Assembly (NCBI GenBank): GCA_001414485.1
Contig: LLEY01000005.1
Location: forward strand, 682,001-746,000
From: Calycina herbarum
Taxonomy: Eukaryota; Ascomycota; Leotiomycetes; Helotiales; Pezizellaceae
DNA: 64,000 bases
Direction of reading: 5' to 3'
Shown: piece by piece, positions 11,766 through 24,096 of the stretch
Layout: every line of letters begins with the position of its first letter
Position numbering within the stretch: the first letter of the stretch is position 1
The notes under the pieces: model-generated
Databases searched by the model: none
Seen by the model: the letters and a program-made list of their open reading frames with translations, nothing else
Told to the model about the DNA's origin: nothing
Position numbers and translations under genes: made by a program

Positions 11766-13357
11766 CCATTTGTTGGACGGCTGGGCAACACAGGATCAGT
11801 GGTGGTGTTCTGGTTGCAGTACAGTAATTGCAGGGTCTAGAGCTCGGGGCGGGTATGATATTGATGTGGTTGAGGCTTTTCGCCTTTGTGGTGCAGCGTA
11901 GTTGGGATGGGAAATGCAGCTTTGTCGCCGCTTGAAATCGGCTAGAGTGTTGCTAAAGTGGTGAGGGGCTCTAAAAATAGGAAAAAGCTCCGGGACTGTC
12001 ACCTCAAGCCCAACCTTCTTCGTACGGGACCGAGAGTCCGTGATTCGGAAAAGGCGCTGATGGTGTACAACGGAAGTCGTGTTCGGTATCACTAGTGAAA
12101 TCTGTGAGATATGAAGAATACAATCAATTGGCTCTCTATCTGTCAAGATGCAAGTGAACCATCAGTCTACTGCAATTATTCGTAAGTGAAACAATATCTG
12201 CATTTAGGCTTACCTGCAAAACCTGCTGCAGATCGAGAAAGATGCTGGTTGGTGGCACAAGTTTATCAATGTTTTAGTGCAAGCAAGCAAGCTCAGGGAT
12301 GCCCTGCAAACGATAGCTTGCCATCGAGTGAGATTGCGGAGAAACAAAAACCCCCGTATTTCCCTTGGTCAGAAGCGGCACTCCATCCACTCAGAGGTGG
12401 CAATGGATACGAGTGGTACAAAAATATCCAGCATCCAGAATGTTCGGCAAGAGAATCGACTGCTTTTTTGTGACTTCTCGGAATCCAATTGATAGAGAAC
12501 AATAAGAAAACAGAAGCAATATAAAAAGTAGAATTGTGAACATCAGCAAGTATCTCCTTTCCACTCTCCTTATCTGGAAGCTCATTCCAGGTCCATAAAA
12601 AATACTATGGCCCGGTAGCTTTGATATCAGAGAAATCAAGGTTTCTCTGCCAGCATCGAGATCCCTACCCCGTCGACTTCCTAACTTTGCATCGTGAGCC
12701 AACAGTGGCGGATAAGAAGAAATACTTGCAGCAGTCTACATGCCGAGTACGCAGACTTGCAGACTAAAAGTTCAATACGAAGCGGGGTGGTGGGCGAGGA
12801 GGTTGAAAGAGGGTGTAGTTGGAGGAGTGGAGGTTGGTGGGTGGATCAAAAGAGGTTGGTGCCGGAAAAGAGTAGACAGGGGGAACATTTGGGGGTCCGC
12901 CAGATATATTTTCCTGATTGGCTCGCGGGTCTCGGCTTTTTTGGGTCTGTGCAAGGGTTGTTGACTTTGCTCCCGACTTAAGGGCATCCTCCTTCCTCGT
13001 TCTTTCCTCTTCGTCCTCGTCCTCGTCCTCCCTCGTGCTTTCTTCCCATTCACCCAGTCTGTCGTTGACCTTCCGTACACTCGCTTTGTACTTCGGAATT
13101 TTATAATCATTTAAAAGAAGGAAGGGAAAAGTTCTATCACCTATCAATTCATTCCTCGCCTCGCTTCCCATTTGCAGTTAATCCGAGAAAGGTAGGACAT
13201 TCCGATTCATTTCCCCGACGACATGTTATTTGCAATTCGTTGCAAGTAAACAATGTAATCTTGGATCTCAACTGACAAAACTCCAGAATATTAATTCCTT
13301 CCAACCATTCTTCGATCTCCCCATCCTTCGACTCGACACTGATACGATTCCGCCAAG
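11766..13357. other. Intergenic between PX gene and DUF7707 gene
   Basis: About 1.6 kb of shared upstream sequence for two divergently transcribed genes. Long frames here (for example 12764-13171 on the minus strand) are low-complexity antisense readings of CT-rich DNA. From about 12900 to the ATG at 13358 the plus strand is pyrimidine-rich, as is common in fungal promoters and leaders. Confidence 0.55.
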
Positions 13358-14029
13358 ATGCCTTCATTCAAGACCAACGTTGCTGTTGTAGCCACTGCAC
13401 TCTTCTACCTCAGTGCAGAGGCCCAACAACAATACACCATCGATCCAACCACCGTTCCTCTCCCCACTCGTCAATCTTGGTGCACATCCCAGAAAAGTGC
13501 TTGTCCTCTGCTCTGTTTGCAGTTAACTGGTACTTCATCCACAACCAAGAGAAATGACTGTGATGCTGTAAGTACTCTTGCACTTATCAGACTCTGTTAT
13601 ATCTAACATCCAAAACAGCCAACTCTCGTCTACAACTGCATCTGCGGTAACGGATTAGCACCAAACGCTTCCGAATTCTCTCAAACCATTCCATACTTCA
13701 TCTGCACAGAATACGGTTCCAACTGCGTCAAGAACTGTAACGGTGACTCGACCTGCCAGTTCAACTGCCGAGCCAACAACCCATGCGGAGCCCAAAACCC
13801 CATCAAAGTCAACACTTCCACAATCACCACAATGGCATCGACAACAACAGGAGCTGCAGGACAAGCCACAAACGCTGCCGGAGCCTTCACTGGTTTGGGG
13901 GGAACAGCAGCAACCACCGCCGCGGCCGCTGGAAAGAGTGGCGCACAGTCTGCTCTAGATATGGGACGAGCATACGGTCTTGCTGTTGTGTTTGCAGGTG
14001 TCTTTGCTGGATTTACCTTGATCATGTAA
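13358..14029 (+). CDS. Secreted DUF7707 protein, probably GPI-anchored
   Basis: Two exons, 13358-13567 and 13619-14029 (621 nt, 206 aa), joined in phase 0 by a 51-nt intron starting GTAAGT. It has an N-terminal signal peptide (residues ~1-22, cleaved near AEAQQQ), a Cys-rich domain of ~100 residues with about ten cysteines (SWCTSQKSACPLLC .. YNCICGNG .. CTEYGSNCVKNC .. CQFNCRANNPCG), a Ser/Thr/Ala/Gly-rich linker, and a hydrophobic C-terminus (YGLAVVFAGVFAGFTLIM) ending almost at the stop. That layout matches the DUF7707 family of fungal cell-surface proteins. A GPI signal is likely from the C-terminal hydrophobic tail, so it should sit in the wall or outer plasma membrane. Function is unknown. 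Confidence 0.88.
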
Positions 14030-15574
14030 ATCAAGTCGAGTCCTGCGAGGATGACTTGATACATGATGATGAATGCCTGGGTTGCATTTTCTACATGAAG
14101 GAGTCTTTGGTTTTGCGTGTGTTTGGCTTTGCATATGTTAATTTGAGCATTTTAGCGTTTTTCTGCACTTTCCTCGGGTTGAGGAATCATTGGGCACTTG
14201 ATATTTGGACATGGGGGTGCTGTCCAAAACGTCCACTTAATACTGGTAATGAGGTGAGTGATTGGGATTTTGTGGAGACAACAGATGTCAGTCACTATTG
14301 AGAGAGTCTATTGTCGCTATGGGTAGTTAGGGGACAATATCTGGGTAGCTTATAAAAAATACAAACGAGCTTATCTGGGAAATTGTTTTCGTGTAGGTTT
14401 AGAATTAATGAAGTGTGATATGATGAGTTACATGAAGATGTAATTCTGATGTTGTGTCTAGATTGTACAAATGTACTTCTCGTAAAAGATCCCGCCATTC
14501 GCTCCGTCCCGATTACTATCTCCGAATCTAGTTAGTACTCAAGGGCGTTTAAGAAAAAATGAGAAACTTGGTTCCTCATTCTTCTACTGCTTAGTGGCTG
14601 GTTTCTCCCACACTGTTTGTGCAAACAATTGTTGAATTTTGTGTTCACAAAACAATGACCGTAACTCTTTACAATCTCGTCTATCAAATCATTGGAATTT
14701 AGGGGTTCGCCGAGGCTGTGATCCTTGGAGATGCTTCCTGCAACACACACAATCATCAATTGGCTTGCATATGGAGAGGTCAGGCGCCCGGATTTTGTAG
14801 AACAAGCCGGAAGCTATGCAGTTTCGAAACTGCATCGCTGTAAATATTCCAAAGAGCAAGTTCTGCCTGGAATTTTTCGCAAAATTTCTCCTAGACAAAA
14901 CCTTTCACATGCTTCTGACGGGTCTTGGGAGTGATGATGCGGCTGCTTTTATTTTACAGGGGTTCAAAGAGGAGATGAAATGACGAATGGCGGGTAAATG
15001 GTTCTATGGTTATTTCAACAATTTTGAGGGGTTGACGAATTAGTTTACTTCCGGTGACATGATTGGGTGGGATTTATAGGGGATTGTGTTGAGGGAAAGA
15101 AACAAATAGGGGTTTGTATTTTTGTACCGATTTCAGAAGTTCAAAGGACCGCATAGAAAGAGGGGATAAATGGAGAAAATCATATTAAAAAGAAAGAGAA
15201 TTGAAAAGGGATATAAACAAGATTTACTTTATGAATTTAGCCGTCAAATCGGTACACTGACATCAATCACATGGCTGCATAACTAAAATCACCGCTACGG
15301 AACCTGGAAGCGATAAAGAAAACCCTGGTCCCCAGGTACCCGCTCTTCTTCTAACTTGAAGCTTCTGGAACCTCTGGACAGAATCATGTCTCTCCCATCT
15401 GCATCTTCTCGTCAAGTCAACTCTCTTTCGAAGTAAATAGACCAGGTCGCCAAGCTCGGAGCGCAATCCGGCTAGAAATCATTCACAATTCGGTCTTCAA
15501 TCAACAACCTGCTCTCGGTCAACACGGAAGGGCAGCCTCTTCTACCATCTCCTGTTACCACACCGACCTCTCCG
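14030..15574. other. Intergenic, upstream of CPT1
   Basis: No gene supported. Frames on the minus strand at 14295-14898 are short and lack splice partners. A short frame starting ATGTCTCTCCCATCTGC at 15386 and stopping at TAA about 50 nt later could be an upstream ORF in the CPT1 leader. Confidence 0.5.
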
Positions 15575-17022
15575 ATGGCGCCTAGTAAGAGTATGTGCCG
15601 TACAATCCTACTCTTTTTATATGGAGCTTCTGCTGACAGTGTGGGGTTCAAGGTGAAGCTGCGCATGAGTGCGTTTCCGAAGAGGCTTTGGTGCATCTCA
15701 AGTCCTACAAATACTCGAGCGTCGATAAATCCCTGATCTCGAATTATATCCTCAAACACTACGTACGTTCCCTCGAGCGCTGGGGTCTGCGGGAATATGC
15801 TGAGAATATTATAGTGGAATGGATTTGTCCACTTACTGCCGTTATGGCTTGCGCCAAACATGGTTACTTTGTTGGGATTCTTCTTCATCCTTTCGAACGT
15901 CATATGTCTAGAAATTTGGATGCCGGATTTGGTCGGGCCGGTAAGATATAAGGTTCCTTTGGCAGATGCACATCAGAAATGCTGATTCGAACATAGGGGC
16001 CGTCATGGTTATATTATAGTTTTGCATTCGGACTTTGGATGTACTCGACGATGGATAATGTGGATGGAAAGCAAGCACGACGAACGGGAACTTCCAGTGG
16101 ACTGGGTGAACTCTTCGACCACGGAATCGATTCTTTGAATTGTACACTTGCGAGTTTGTGCGAGACAGCTGCAATGGGATTGGGAACATCGAAAGCCGGA
16201 GTTTTCACAGCTTTGATTCCTTGTCTTCCTATGTTCTTCTCAACCTGGGAAACATACCACACCCATACGTTATACCTCGGAGTTTTCAATGGACCTACCG
16301 AAGGTCTCATTCTCGCCTGTACCTTGATGATACTTTCTGGATATTATGGACCGGAAATCTGGACTCAACGAATTACGGATTTGGTGGGGCACCATTACTT
16401 TTTTGGATACCATGAATGGTTTGGAACATACTCTGTTCGTGATCTTTGGGTACCCATCCTCTTGGTATCACTCTTCGGGGCTCATCTCCCGTTCTGTATC
16501 GCCAATGTTGTCAAAGCACGAAGAGCTCAAAAACTCCCAGTCATGCCGGTTTTCCTCGAATGGACACCCATGGCTGTGTATACCATTTCCATCGGGACTT
16601 GGTTATACTCCCCATACTCAACCCTCATGGAAGAGAACCGACTCGTTCTTTTCTGCCTCACCATGTCTTTTGTTTTCGGCCGTATGACCACCAAAATCAT
16701 CTTAGCCCATTTAACCCGTCAACCATTCCCATACTGGACCGTCATGCTCTGGCCTCTTGTTGGAGGAGCACTTCTCGGCAATCTCCCGCGATTCGGTCTT
16801 CCAGCAATCAGCGCCATTGTTGAATTATGGTATCTTAGAGCCTACTTTGTCTTCGCAGTTGTCGTCTATTTCCGATGGGCATTCCTCGTTATCAACAGCA
16901 TTTGTTCCTACCTAGGCATCAACTGCCTTACCATTCCTCACAACAAACTCGTCGCCAACCAGGAAGCACAGAAAGCATCGGCAAACGCCAACGGACACAG
17001 CTCGGGGAAAAGAGCAGACTAG
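15575..17022 (+). CDS. CPT1: Choline/ethanolamine phosphotransferase (CPT1/EPT1)
   Basis: Four exons, 15575-15590, 15653-15762, 15815-15940 and 15997-17022 (1278 nt, 425 aa). The enzyme moves phosphocholine or phosphoethanolamine from the CDP-alcohol to diacylglycerol, the last step of the Kennedy pathway, in the ER membrane. The CDP-alcohol phosphotransferase signature DGx2ARx8Gx3Dx3D is complete at residues 107-129 (DGKQARRTGTSSGLGELFDH then GID). The N-terminal part (HLKSYKYSSVDKSLISNYIL .. FWNGF-like, LPLWLAPNMVTLLGFFFIL) is typical of eukaryotic CPT1/EPT1, followed by about eight to ten hydrophobic segments. Length matches the family. Choosing the ATG at 15575 rests on phase agreement of a 16-nt first exon; that exon is the weakest part of the model. 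Substrate preference cannot be read from sequence. Confidence 0.93.
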
Positions 17023-18156
17023 AAGCATAGACAAGATTTTGGAAAGAGCATTCCCCACATCCTCGAACCGGTGCCACACCTCTTTTTCATTCGCGAGGAA
17101 TTACGACAGTCATGAAATATTGGGTGGCATTAATAAAAGAAAGAAGAATCCGTAATTATTTGTTGTTCTTGTGGTTAATTTTTTGGATTACCTTTGATTT
17201 GAGAGCGAGGAAAGATTCTTTACACACATAAAAAGCATTGCATTTGGAAAGGGCGTTTCAAGTTTCAACAACAGAGACTTTGAAGAGGATGAATGCCTTC
17301 ATTGTTCTTGATGGATGGATGGTTGATAAGCTTTTGTATATTGTTATATTGCATGATAGTAAAAAGAAATGGTTTAGGAATAGAATTGGAAAACTCGGAT
17401 TTGCGAAATGATTTTTTTTTCAATCTCATTGTGAGAGACGAACTCTCACTCTCATCATCACTCACGAGCCACATAACGCTCACATCCCGATTACTCGTCG
17501 GGTCTCGTCTCAAAATCCGAATTCCCATCTCCGGATCGACTATTTTATCCAATTATCAAACCCCATCCTATATCATAGAAAACTCTATTCAATAGGTGCC
17601 AGCGAGTGCCTTTTTGAGGCTCCGGTTAATCGGCTAAGCCCCAAGCTTTTAATACTCCACAAGGCTGTACCTAGGATGCCCCACGTCATAGGTTGACAAC
17701 TGGTTGTTAAGAGAAAACGAAAGGATTATTTCTGGGCGGGTAATTTGTGTTGGTTGGTTTTTGTTATATAAGAAAGGTTGCCTTGTAGGTTGCCTTTGGT
17801 CCCCTACGGCGGTTATTGAATTACAGTCAGAAAAACGCCACAGAGGGACCAACGCAAGCAGCGAGCGGGAAACAACCTGGAAGCCGCGCCCGGATAGCAG
17901 CGACGAGACGAAAAACGTGGGGTTCTGGATCCCCAACCCAAGTTGACAAACTTATTCACCGGGGCAATTGATCTCGTAAGAGGGTAAGCTTCTGAATCAT
18001 AACCTAGGCGACGAAATATTACGGACAACATCACGACTTTGCAAATCCTGAACGGATATAATTGCGACGACCAGCTTTCTGGAGCTCTTCGTCCGGAACT
18101 ACTCTGCCAAGATTACGGACTTGTATCCCACAATCTCACCTTGGCACGGCTGGAAG
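17023..18156. other. Intergenic between CPT1 and IQ-motif gene
   Basis: About 1.1 kb. The left part is AT-rich and likely the CPT1 3' untranslated region. I see no splice-linked coding exons. Confidence 0.55.
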
Positions 18157-20352
18157 ATGGCAGCCCCTCTATCTACCAACTCTCCCTCCCCATCCATCTC
18201 CCACCACCACACTCCTCCATCCTCTCCTCCCACCATCTACCCCAAATCGCACACGCCCAAGACGCTTTCCGTTTCAACAAATATCTCCTCGAAATCCTCC
18301 CATCAGGAGTACCTCGATAGTCTGGAACGGCCTTCTAGTGAGATGGTGGAAAAGATTAGTAAGGTCCAGGAACACAAGGAGGAGGAGGTTCTCAAGAAGA
18401 ATTTGAAGGTCGAACAACCGGAATTAAGTGAAGATGAGAGGACGAGGGCTGCGGGTCTTATACAGAGGAATTATAGGGGACATCGCGAACGAAGGATGTT
18501 GAATGGCATGAGTCTGGATCCTAGTAGTCGCTGGGTGGAGGCGGTTAAGGAAGCGCAGTATAGGAACCTTGTGCAGCCGAGGGCGAGGGGGGATACTCTT
18601 TCGCTTACGCCGAATGAAGAACCTGGGGTACCGGGGGAGAGTTCGAATTCGGTGCAAAGTCATAGGAGGATGAGTAGTGCGAGGCAGAATTGGATTAAGA
18701 TTGGGAGAATTGCGAGGAGGGCGGGGGGTGACGAGGATTCGGGGTCGGAAGTCAGTTCTGATGCAGAGGATACACCTGAACATGAACGAGAAGCAAGGAA
18801 AAAACGGAGGATTGAACAGAAACAGGAACGACAGAAGGCTGCGAAGGTTATGGATCTGCAGTATTTCCTCGAGATGGTGGATTTGAAACATCGATATGGA
18901 AGTAACCTACGGACCTATCACGAACAATGGAAAAAATCCGATACGAAAGAAAATTTCTTCTACTGGCTCGATTTCGGGGAAGGGAGATTGATCGATATCC
19001 AAGCTTGTCCTAGGGAAAGACTGGAAAAAGAACAAGTTCGATATCTTTCTAAAGAAGAGAGATTGGATTATCTCGTCAAAATCAATAAAGATGGGAGACT
19101 CTGTTGGGCGAAAAATGGTGCTCTAATAGACACGACGGAGAAATATAAAGACAGCATCCATGGAATTGTCCCAGACACGGACGATACTCCGGCCTATGCA
19201 CCGCCAGAAGGAGAAGCAGCACGACACCCCTCGCATTCTCACTCTCACTCTATAGATCATGCTTCTTCTTCCAGCTCCACTCAATCTTCTGATAATGCAT
19301 CTACCCGCGCAACCAAATACGCCAACCCGGAACTTGATCATGCCAAAGGCGTCAAGAAAATCAAACATGTTTCCGCAGCTACAATTTTCAATAAGTTATT
19401 GCGGGGGAGTGTGAAGAAGAATACTTGGATCTTTGTCGCTGACACGAGTTTTCGACTTTATGTTGGGATTAAACAAAGTGGTGCTTTTCAACATTCCAGT
19501 TTCTTGCACGGGAGTCGAATATCAGCAGCGGGTTTGATAAAAATCAAGAATGGGAGGCTAAGTAAACTCAGCCCCCTCAGCGGACATTACAGACCCCCAG
19601 GTTCGATCCCCTCCCCTACCCCTACCCCCTTTTCCACCTCGCTAACCTAAGCAGTCTCCAACTTCCGAGCCTTCGTGCACTCCCTAAAAGACGCCAACGT
19701 AGACATGTCCCACGTTTCCATCTCCCGCTCCTACGCCGTCCTCGTCGGTCTGGAAGCCTACGTCAAAACACGTCGACGCGGAAAGAAACTCCTTCAGAAA
19801 ATTGTGCATCATAGGGACAAAATGCTTTCACCAGAGGAAGTAGCGAAAAGAGAGGAGTTGGAGAGGGATAAGAGCCAGAGTGCTGCGAAAGAAAGGGAGT
19901 ACTTGGAAAGAATAAGGATGGAGGAGGAGGCGAGTGGGGAGGGGAGGGTTGATAGGAGGTTGCTTGTTAAACTTGGGGTGAGGCCTAGGAGTTCGGGCAG
20001 TCATCCTGGGAGTCCTGGAGGGGTTGGGAGTCCGATTGGTTCTGTGTTGGGCTCTGGGTCTGGGAGCTTGAAGAGGGGTGTTGGGGAGGGACAGAGGGTT
20101 GCTGATGAGCAGGTTCCTGTGGTTGAAGCGGCGAGCGTGAAGGGGAAGGAAAAAGAGAGGGTACCTGAGGTGGTTGTTGGGGAGGAATCACCACATCCCA
20201 TTATCGAAGGTTCTCATCCTACTCTCCGGACTGGCAATGAGGAGTCTGAGAAGAAAGAGAAGGTGAAAGAGAAGTTACCCGACCCAGATATCCAAGCTCC
20301 TGGACCGGGACCCGAGAACGCTATTGCACCAGAGGGGACGAGGGATACTTGA
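18157..20352 (+). CDS. IQ calmodulin-binding motif protein
   Basis: Two exons, 18157-19600 and 19655-20352 (2142 nt, 713 aa). The 54-nt intron carries GCTAAC shortly before CAG and interrupts a Val codon. An IQ-like motif is visible at residues ~99-115 (AAGLIQRNYRGHRERRM), where calmodulin would bind. Residues ~235-330 form a conserved, aromatic-rich block (DLQYFLEMVDLKHRYGSN, FFYWLDFGEGRLIDIQACPR, REERLDYLVKIN-like), and residues ~400-515 another (KHVSAATIFNKLLRGSVKKN, YVGIKQSGAFQHSSFLHGSR). The C-terminus (~540-713) is a charged coiled-coil-like stretch then a Gly/Pro/Glu-rich tail. The first in-frame ATG is used; the frame stays open upstream without an ATG. Such proteins are conserved across filamentous fungi; the cellular role is not established. 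Confidence 0.88.
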
Positions 20353-20749
20353 TTGAGAGCAGAGGCAGGCTGAAGAATTGGTTTTGGTTTTTGTTGGGCC
20401 ATTCATGTTTGATGTTTTTTCTTTGATAGATACCCCGAGAACGATGAGAACGATGCGATGCGATGCGTTATATACATATGTAATGCTTAATGTTCAACTT
20501 ATGAGGGATGATGATGAGGGGTGGGTGGGGTTTGGAGGACTCGGTACATAGGGAGGGGCAGGAGGATTTATATAGTGTTTAGATGATGAGATGATTGTTG
20601 AATACCTAAGAAAGTTTGATTGTGTGTGTTGCTTGGATTGAAGTATTGACTTTAAGCGGGTTGGTTTGATTGAAGTGAGTATTAGATTTACTTACTCTTG
20701 GAAATGAGTTGCTTATCACGTGGTTTTATGAGGTGTGAAGATGACAGTG

Positions 20750-20773
20750 CTATTGGTAGGTACCTACCAATAG
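20750..20773. repeat. Perfect 24-bp palindrome
   Basis: CTATTGGTAGG followed at once by its reverse complement around a central TA (full palindrome 20750-20773). It has no loop, so it is a dyad or potential cruciform. It directly abuts a second inverted repeat. Confidence 0.9.
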
Positions 20774-20804
20774 AAATATCTTGTAGAAGTTTAACAAGAT
20801 ATTT
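20774..20804. repeat. 11-bp inverted repeat with 9-nt loop
   Basis: AAATATCTTGT at 20774-20784 and ACAAGATATTT at 20794-20804 are exact reverse complements. Together with the preceding palindrome this makes two back-to-back hairpins in intergenic DNA. Confidence 0.88.
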
Positions 20805-22211
20805 CTTTCCTTCTGTTTCTTTGAAACCAAGGGTTCGAGAAGAAGGGAAATGTAGTAGGGAAGACGGTATAAATGAAACTAAGAGCCCTTGTCATTGCTC
20901 TCAGTCCCTCTACTTGAAATACTGCCAAAAACTTGATAATAATTCTGTTGCAGACTGTGGTGGTTGATTCCACTGAGAAGGAAGTTCGGTTCTTCAAATG
21001 AGACTAAAATTGCAAGTGGCATGCAAAGTGAGAAGAAAAATTCCACATGGCTTCTTTAATGGAAGATAGAGTACCACATTAACTTGACAATTACTACCAG
21101 TAGTAAACATCCTTGAAGATATCCGTTGTACCCGACTTCCATAAATTATCATCCAGCGTATGTCTAAGTTAGTTTACCTATTTGGAAAGTTGTGTTTTTG
21201 CTGTCGAGGAAAGCTGTACTGTCGAGTGTCGATTTAAGATTGTAATTTGAGAAGAGGGCTGTTTCTGCATTCTGATGAGGAAGGTATTCGTGCAAGGAGA
21301 AGTAGGTATCTCTTAACCCCAGTTTCCCGCACTGTCCCACCACAACTGATTCAATATCAAGATGCCCGTCATTGGATCCGTCTTGCCTCGGCGGCAAATG
21401 TCTCGGCATAACCCTTCGCCCAAGTTTCGAGGCATTCGGAGTATAGGCCCTCAAATGAATTGATTTTGGCTGTCTGAGATGTACTCAGTGGACGTAGTGT
21501 CTTGACTTTAAGTCATTGCAACTATATCTTCTAAGAAATACGCTTCGTTGCGTGAAAATGTTGAATGAGATAGTTGATTAAGCCTTTGAACTTGTGATAT
21601 AATTGCGCGGATCTCCTGTGAGTGTGCCCAGGAATATTAGGAAAATATTTTAAGAGTTTTCTTTTATATCTGTTCGCACAAATCTTAAACTCCATTTATA
21701 GCTTTGTATTTCTATAATCTGTCTATCCTTGACACAATTCGTCACTTCCGCATACTAAATATTTGACGTCATGCTGGGGGTGAATCTTTTCAAGAATAAG
21801 AGTGTAATTTTCATTGACAAGTTTTATTTGAGAAGATGGTTTAGTGTTATGCGTGGCAAGAATCGCTTTATTTTGACAGGAACTTTGTTGAGACTAAGGC
21901 TAGCATCAAGGGTTCCTGATATCACATCATACAGTATGACTCCCATTCTCGCCAACTATGTCCAAAGCACTAACCCTCGCTCAAAATAATCATCACAGCT
22001 CACCAGTCAGCCAGTTTTTCCCATGGAGTCCATGCCCCAAATGCAACATTATGCAAATCCTTTGATGCCAATCCTTTGATGCCAAGTCATAAATCTTGTC
22101 TTGAAAAAGACCGTCCACAAAATATGCCGTCTCTGGGTGGTTACAAATTCCTTTAGTTTGCACCTTCATCTAGGTCAAAACAGTCAATAAACTTCTCAGA
22201 AATCAACCTAG

Positions 22212-23398
22212 TTAATTACTTACGTTGCTGATCGAACGGCTGCTATCAAGGCAGAACCAGAATTGTTTAGAAATTTCCCCTCGAGCAAAAGCGCCCAAGT
22301 CGTGGTCGATCAACAAAAGGTATACTTGTTCCAGCCAGAGTATAACAAAGGTCCTCAACAAGCTAAGAGTAACCCATCTCAAGTATGCTTCATCACCAAC
22401 ATCCTTCGTTTGGAAATAAAATCTAATTGAAAGGATGTGCCCAACCAATTATGAAAGTATCCAAGCCAGAACCCATTCATTGTCGCCTGTCAATAAATCC
22501 AAGATGATTTTATTGAGATCGGCGTCTGTACTCATTGGAGGCCAGTCGGAGTGTTCATCAGAGGTTTCGACGAAACAGTCGCTACCAGTCATCCAACTAA
22601 TAACAGTTAGAAATGAAAAATTCTTTTTTAGATTGCAAAACAAATTAACTAACCTGCAAACCGGAAAGAGTGTGTCCATGATTCTCTCACGCCACAAGCC
22701 ATTGATCGTTCTTCGTTTTTTCCTAGCTATGGCTCGAGTCGCGGCATCATTTCTTTTTCCCTCATGGTTACAGGCAAAAGCTCTTTGACTCGGTTTTCAT
22801 CCAGATCCCCTTCGAAAAAACTCCAGAAAAGATAGAACTCCGGCAATGCTCTGCCTTGGTTCCAGCCTCTTTCAGCCTCTCGGACACTCGGATACTTCGA
22901 AGTTGCCGGACTGTTAGGACCTAACTCTAATTTGGCTGAGGTCTCCCCGAGAGATTCATACTCGAATTTCCATTTCTGGCGAGCATCTTCAGATTCGGGT
23001 TGGTTGTAATTCAGCATCCAATTACTCGAATCGAAAGCGTGAGCAATTTCGGGATTACCCACGAGGAAGTTTCCTAAGAGGGTTTGTAGTGAATTTCTGT
23101 CGGCGAGGGTGACTAGATACATACCGTCAGTGATTTTTATGCCACTTTCCTCCACAATGTTGATCTCAGTATTGTCAGTCAATTCCAAATTCTCTCCATT
23201 GTCTCTCTGCCGTTTAAATGCTTTACCAACTGAGTGCAATGATAATGCTGAGCGAATGCTGCCAAGCATGCTTTCAAGAAAACTTCCACGGAACAACGAG
23301 CGAAAAGTAGGCAAGCAAGCTGCAGTGATGGCAATGCCTACTTCAATCAAGCTCCAAACAACCATGCTAGTATAGTTGCCTTGATCATGTTAGCAATT
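22212..23398 (-). pseudogene. Broken gene: rhodopsin-like tail joined to an unknown region
   Basis: Read on the minus strand, the frame from about 23398 opens with GNYTSMVVWSLIEVGIAI and an ESMLGSIRSALSLHS segment, typical of the last helix and tail of the fungal rhodopsin/PTH11-like integral membrane family. The upstream membrane helices are missing, and a stop lies just before. The frame runs to a TAG at 22727-22729. One base further on, beginning in an A-run at about 22754-22758, a second frame continues (NDAATRAIARKKRRTINGLW..) to a good donor at 22653. A 57-nt intron (22597-22653) leads to a third stretch that meets TAA at 22449-22451, after which the same frame stays open to 22212. I read this as one gene with N-terminal loss, a one-base shift and an in-frame stop. 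The second half is not a family I recognise. Confidence 0.6.
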
Positions 23399-24096
23399 TA
23401 CTACTTGTAAGAAATAGAAATTACATTAACCGTTAAGGTCACGCTCGCTAAAGTGGGTACCTGATAGGGGGGTAAGGACAGACAGTTTATAATCATACGC
23501 AAAAAGTCACGATAACGGAAGTAGAGCCTCACGGTAACCAAAGCCGAAGGTCTTTCGTAGACACGGGAGTTATCTACTACTAATATAAAACTTTGAGTGT
23601 GCTTCCCGCATTGCAGTTCTTATCTTACTCCCGCTTTTGCCTCCGCTTGCAACAGCGTATGATAAGCACAAGACTGTCATGAAGGGACACTATTCATTTA
23701 CCCAGTTGAGAGCTATTGCAACAAAGCAACAGCATGCTGTTCCATTTGCCGGATAGCGGGACGCACGATTATAGACTGTGTGAATACTCTTCCTAGCGCT
23801 TGAGTCGTCGTCAGCTCCGCAGCTCGCTACCGATAGCAGCATAGTCCCGTGAAGACTGACCCCATAAGCCTTTACGAGGAGGTGAAAGCCTTGGCGGTGA
23901 CAGTATTTAGCGCGCCGAATGATTTCGCCTTTCGGAAAGGAGAGAAGTGATGGACACAGTCTAAAGGAATAAGATCAGGGAGCAATGAAAGACTTCCAGT
24001 GTGGTCGTATGTAAATGATTTTTGTAGTGAGTGTTGAATGCGATTGCATGTGTGAATAGGCCCAATGAAAATTATTCTGCTCCCCATCAAACCCTT
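23399..24096. other. Intergenic, no gene seen
   Basis: About 700 bp between the broken rhodopsin-like gene and the small secreted-protein gene. The missing N-terminal helices of the former are not detectable here in any frame. Confidence 0.5.

Larger units (their letters stand above)
20353..22211. other. Intergenic, AT-rich
   Basis: About 1.9 kb without a convincing gene. It contains the paired palindromes listed separately at 20750-20804. A minus-strand frame at 21164-21454 lacks recognisable domains and flanking splice signals. Confidence 0.55.

Noticed and set aside
12764..13171. 135-codon minus-strand frame
   Set aside because: Low-complexity Asp/Glu/Arg/Pro reading of a CT-rich promoter; no domains and no splice partners.
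19598..19612. GGTTCGATCCC, resembling a tRNA B box
   Set aside because: No A box or cloverleaf around it; it is within the intron of the IQ gene.
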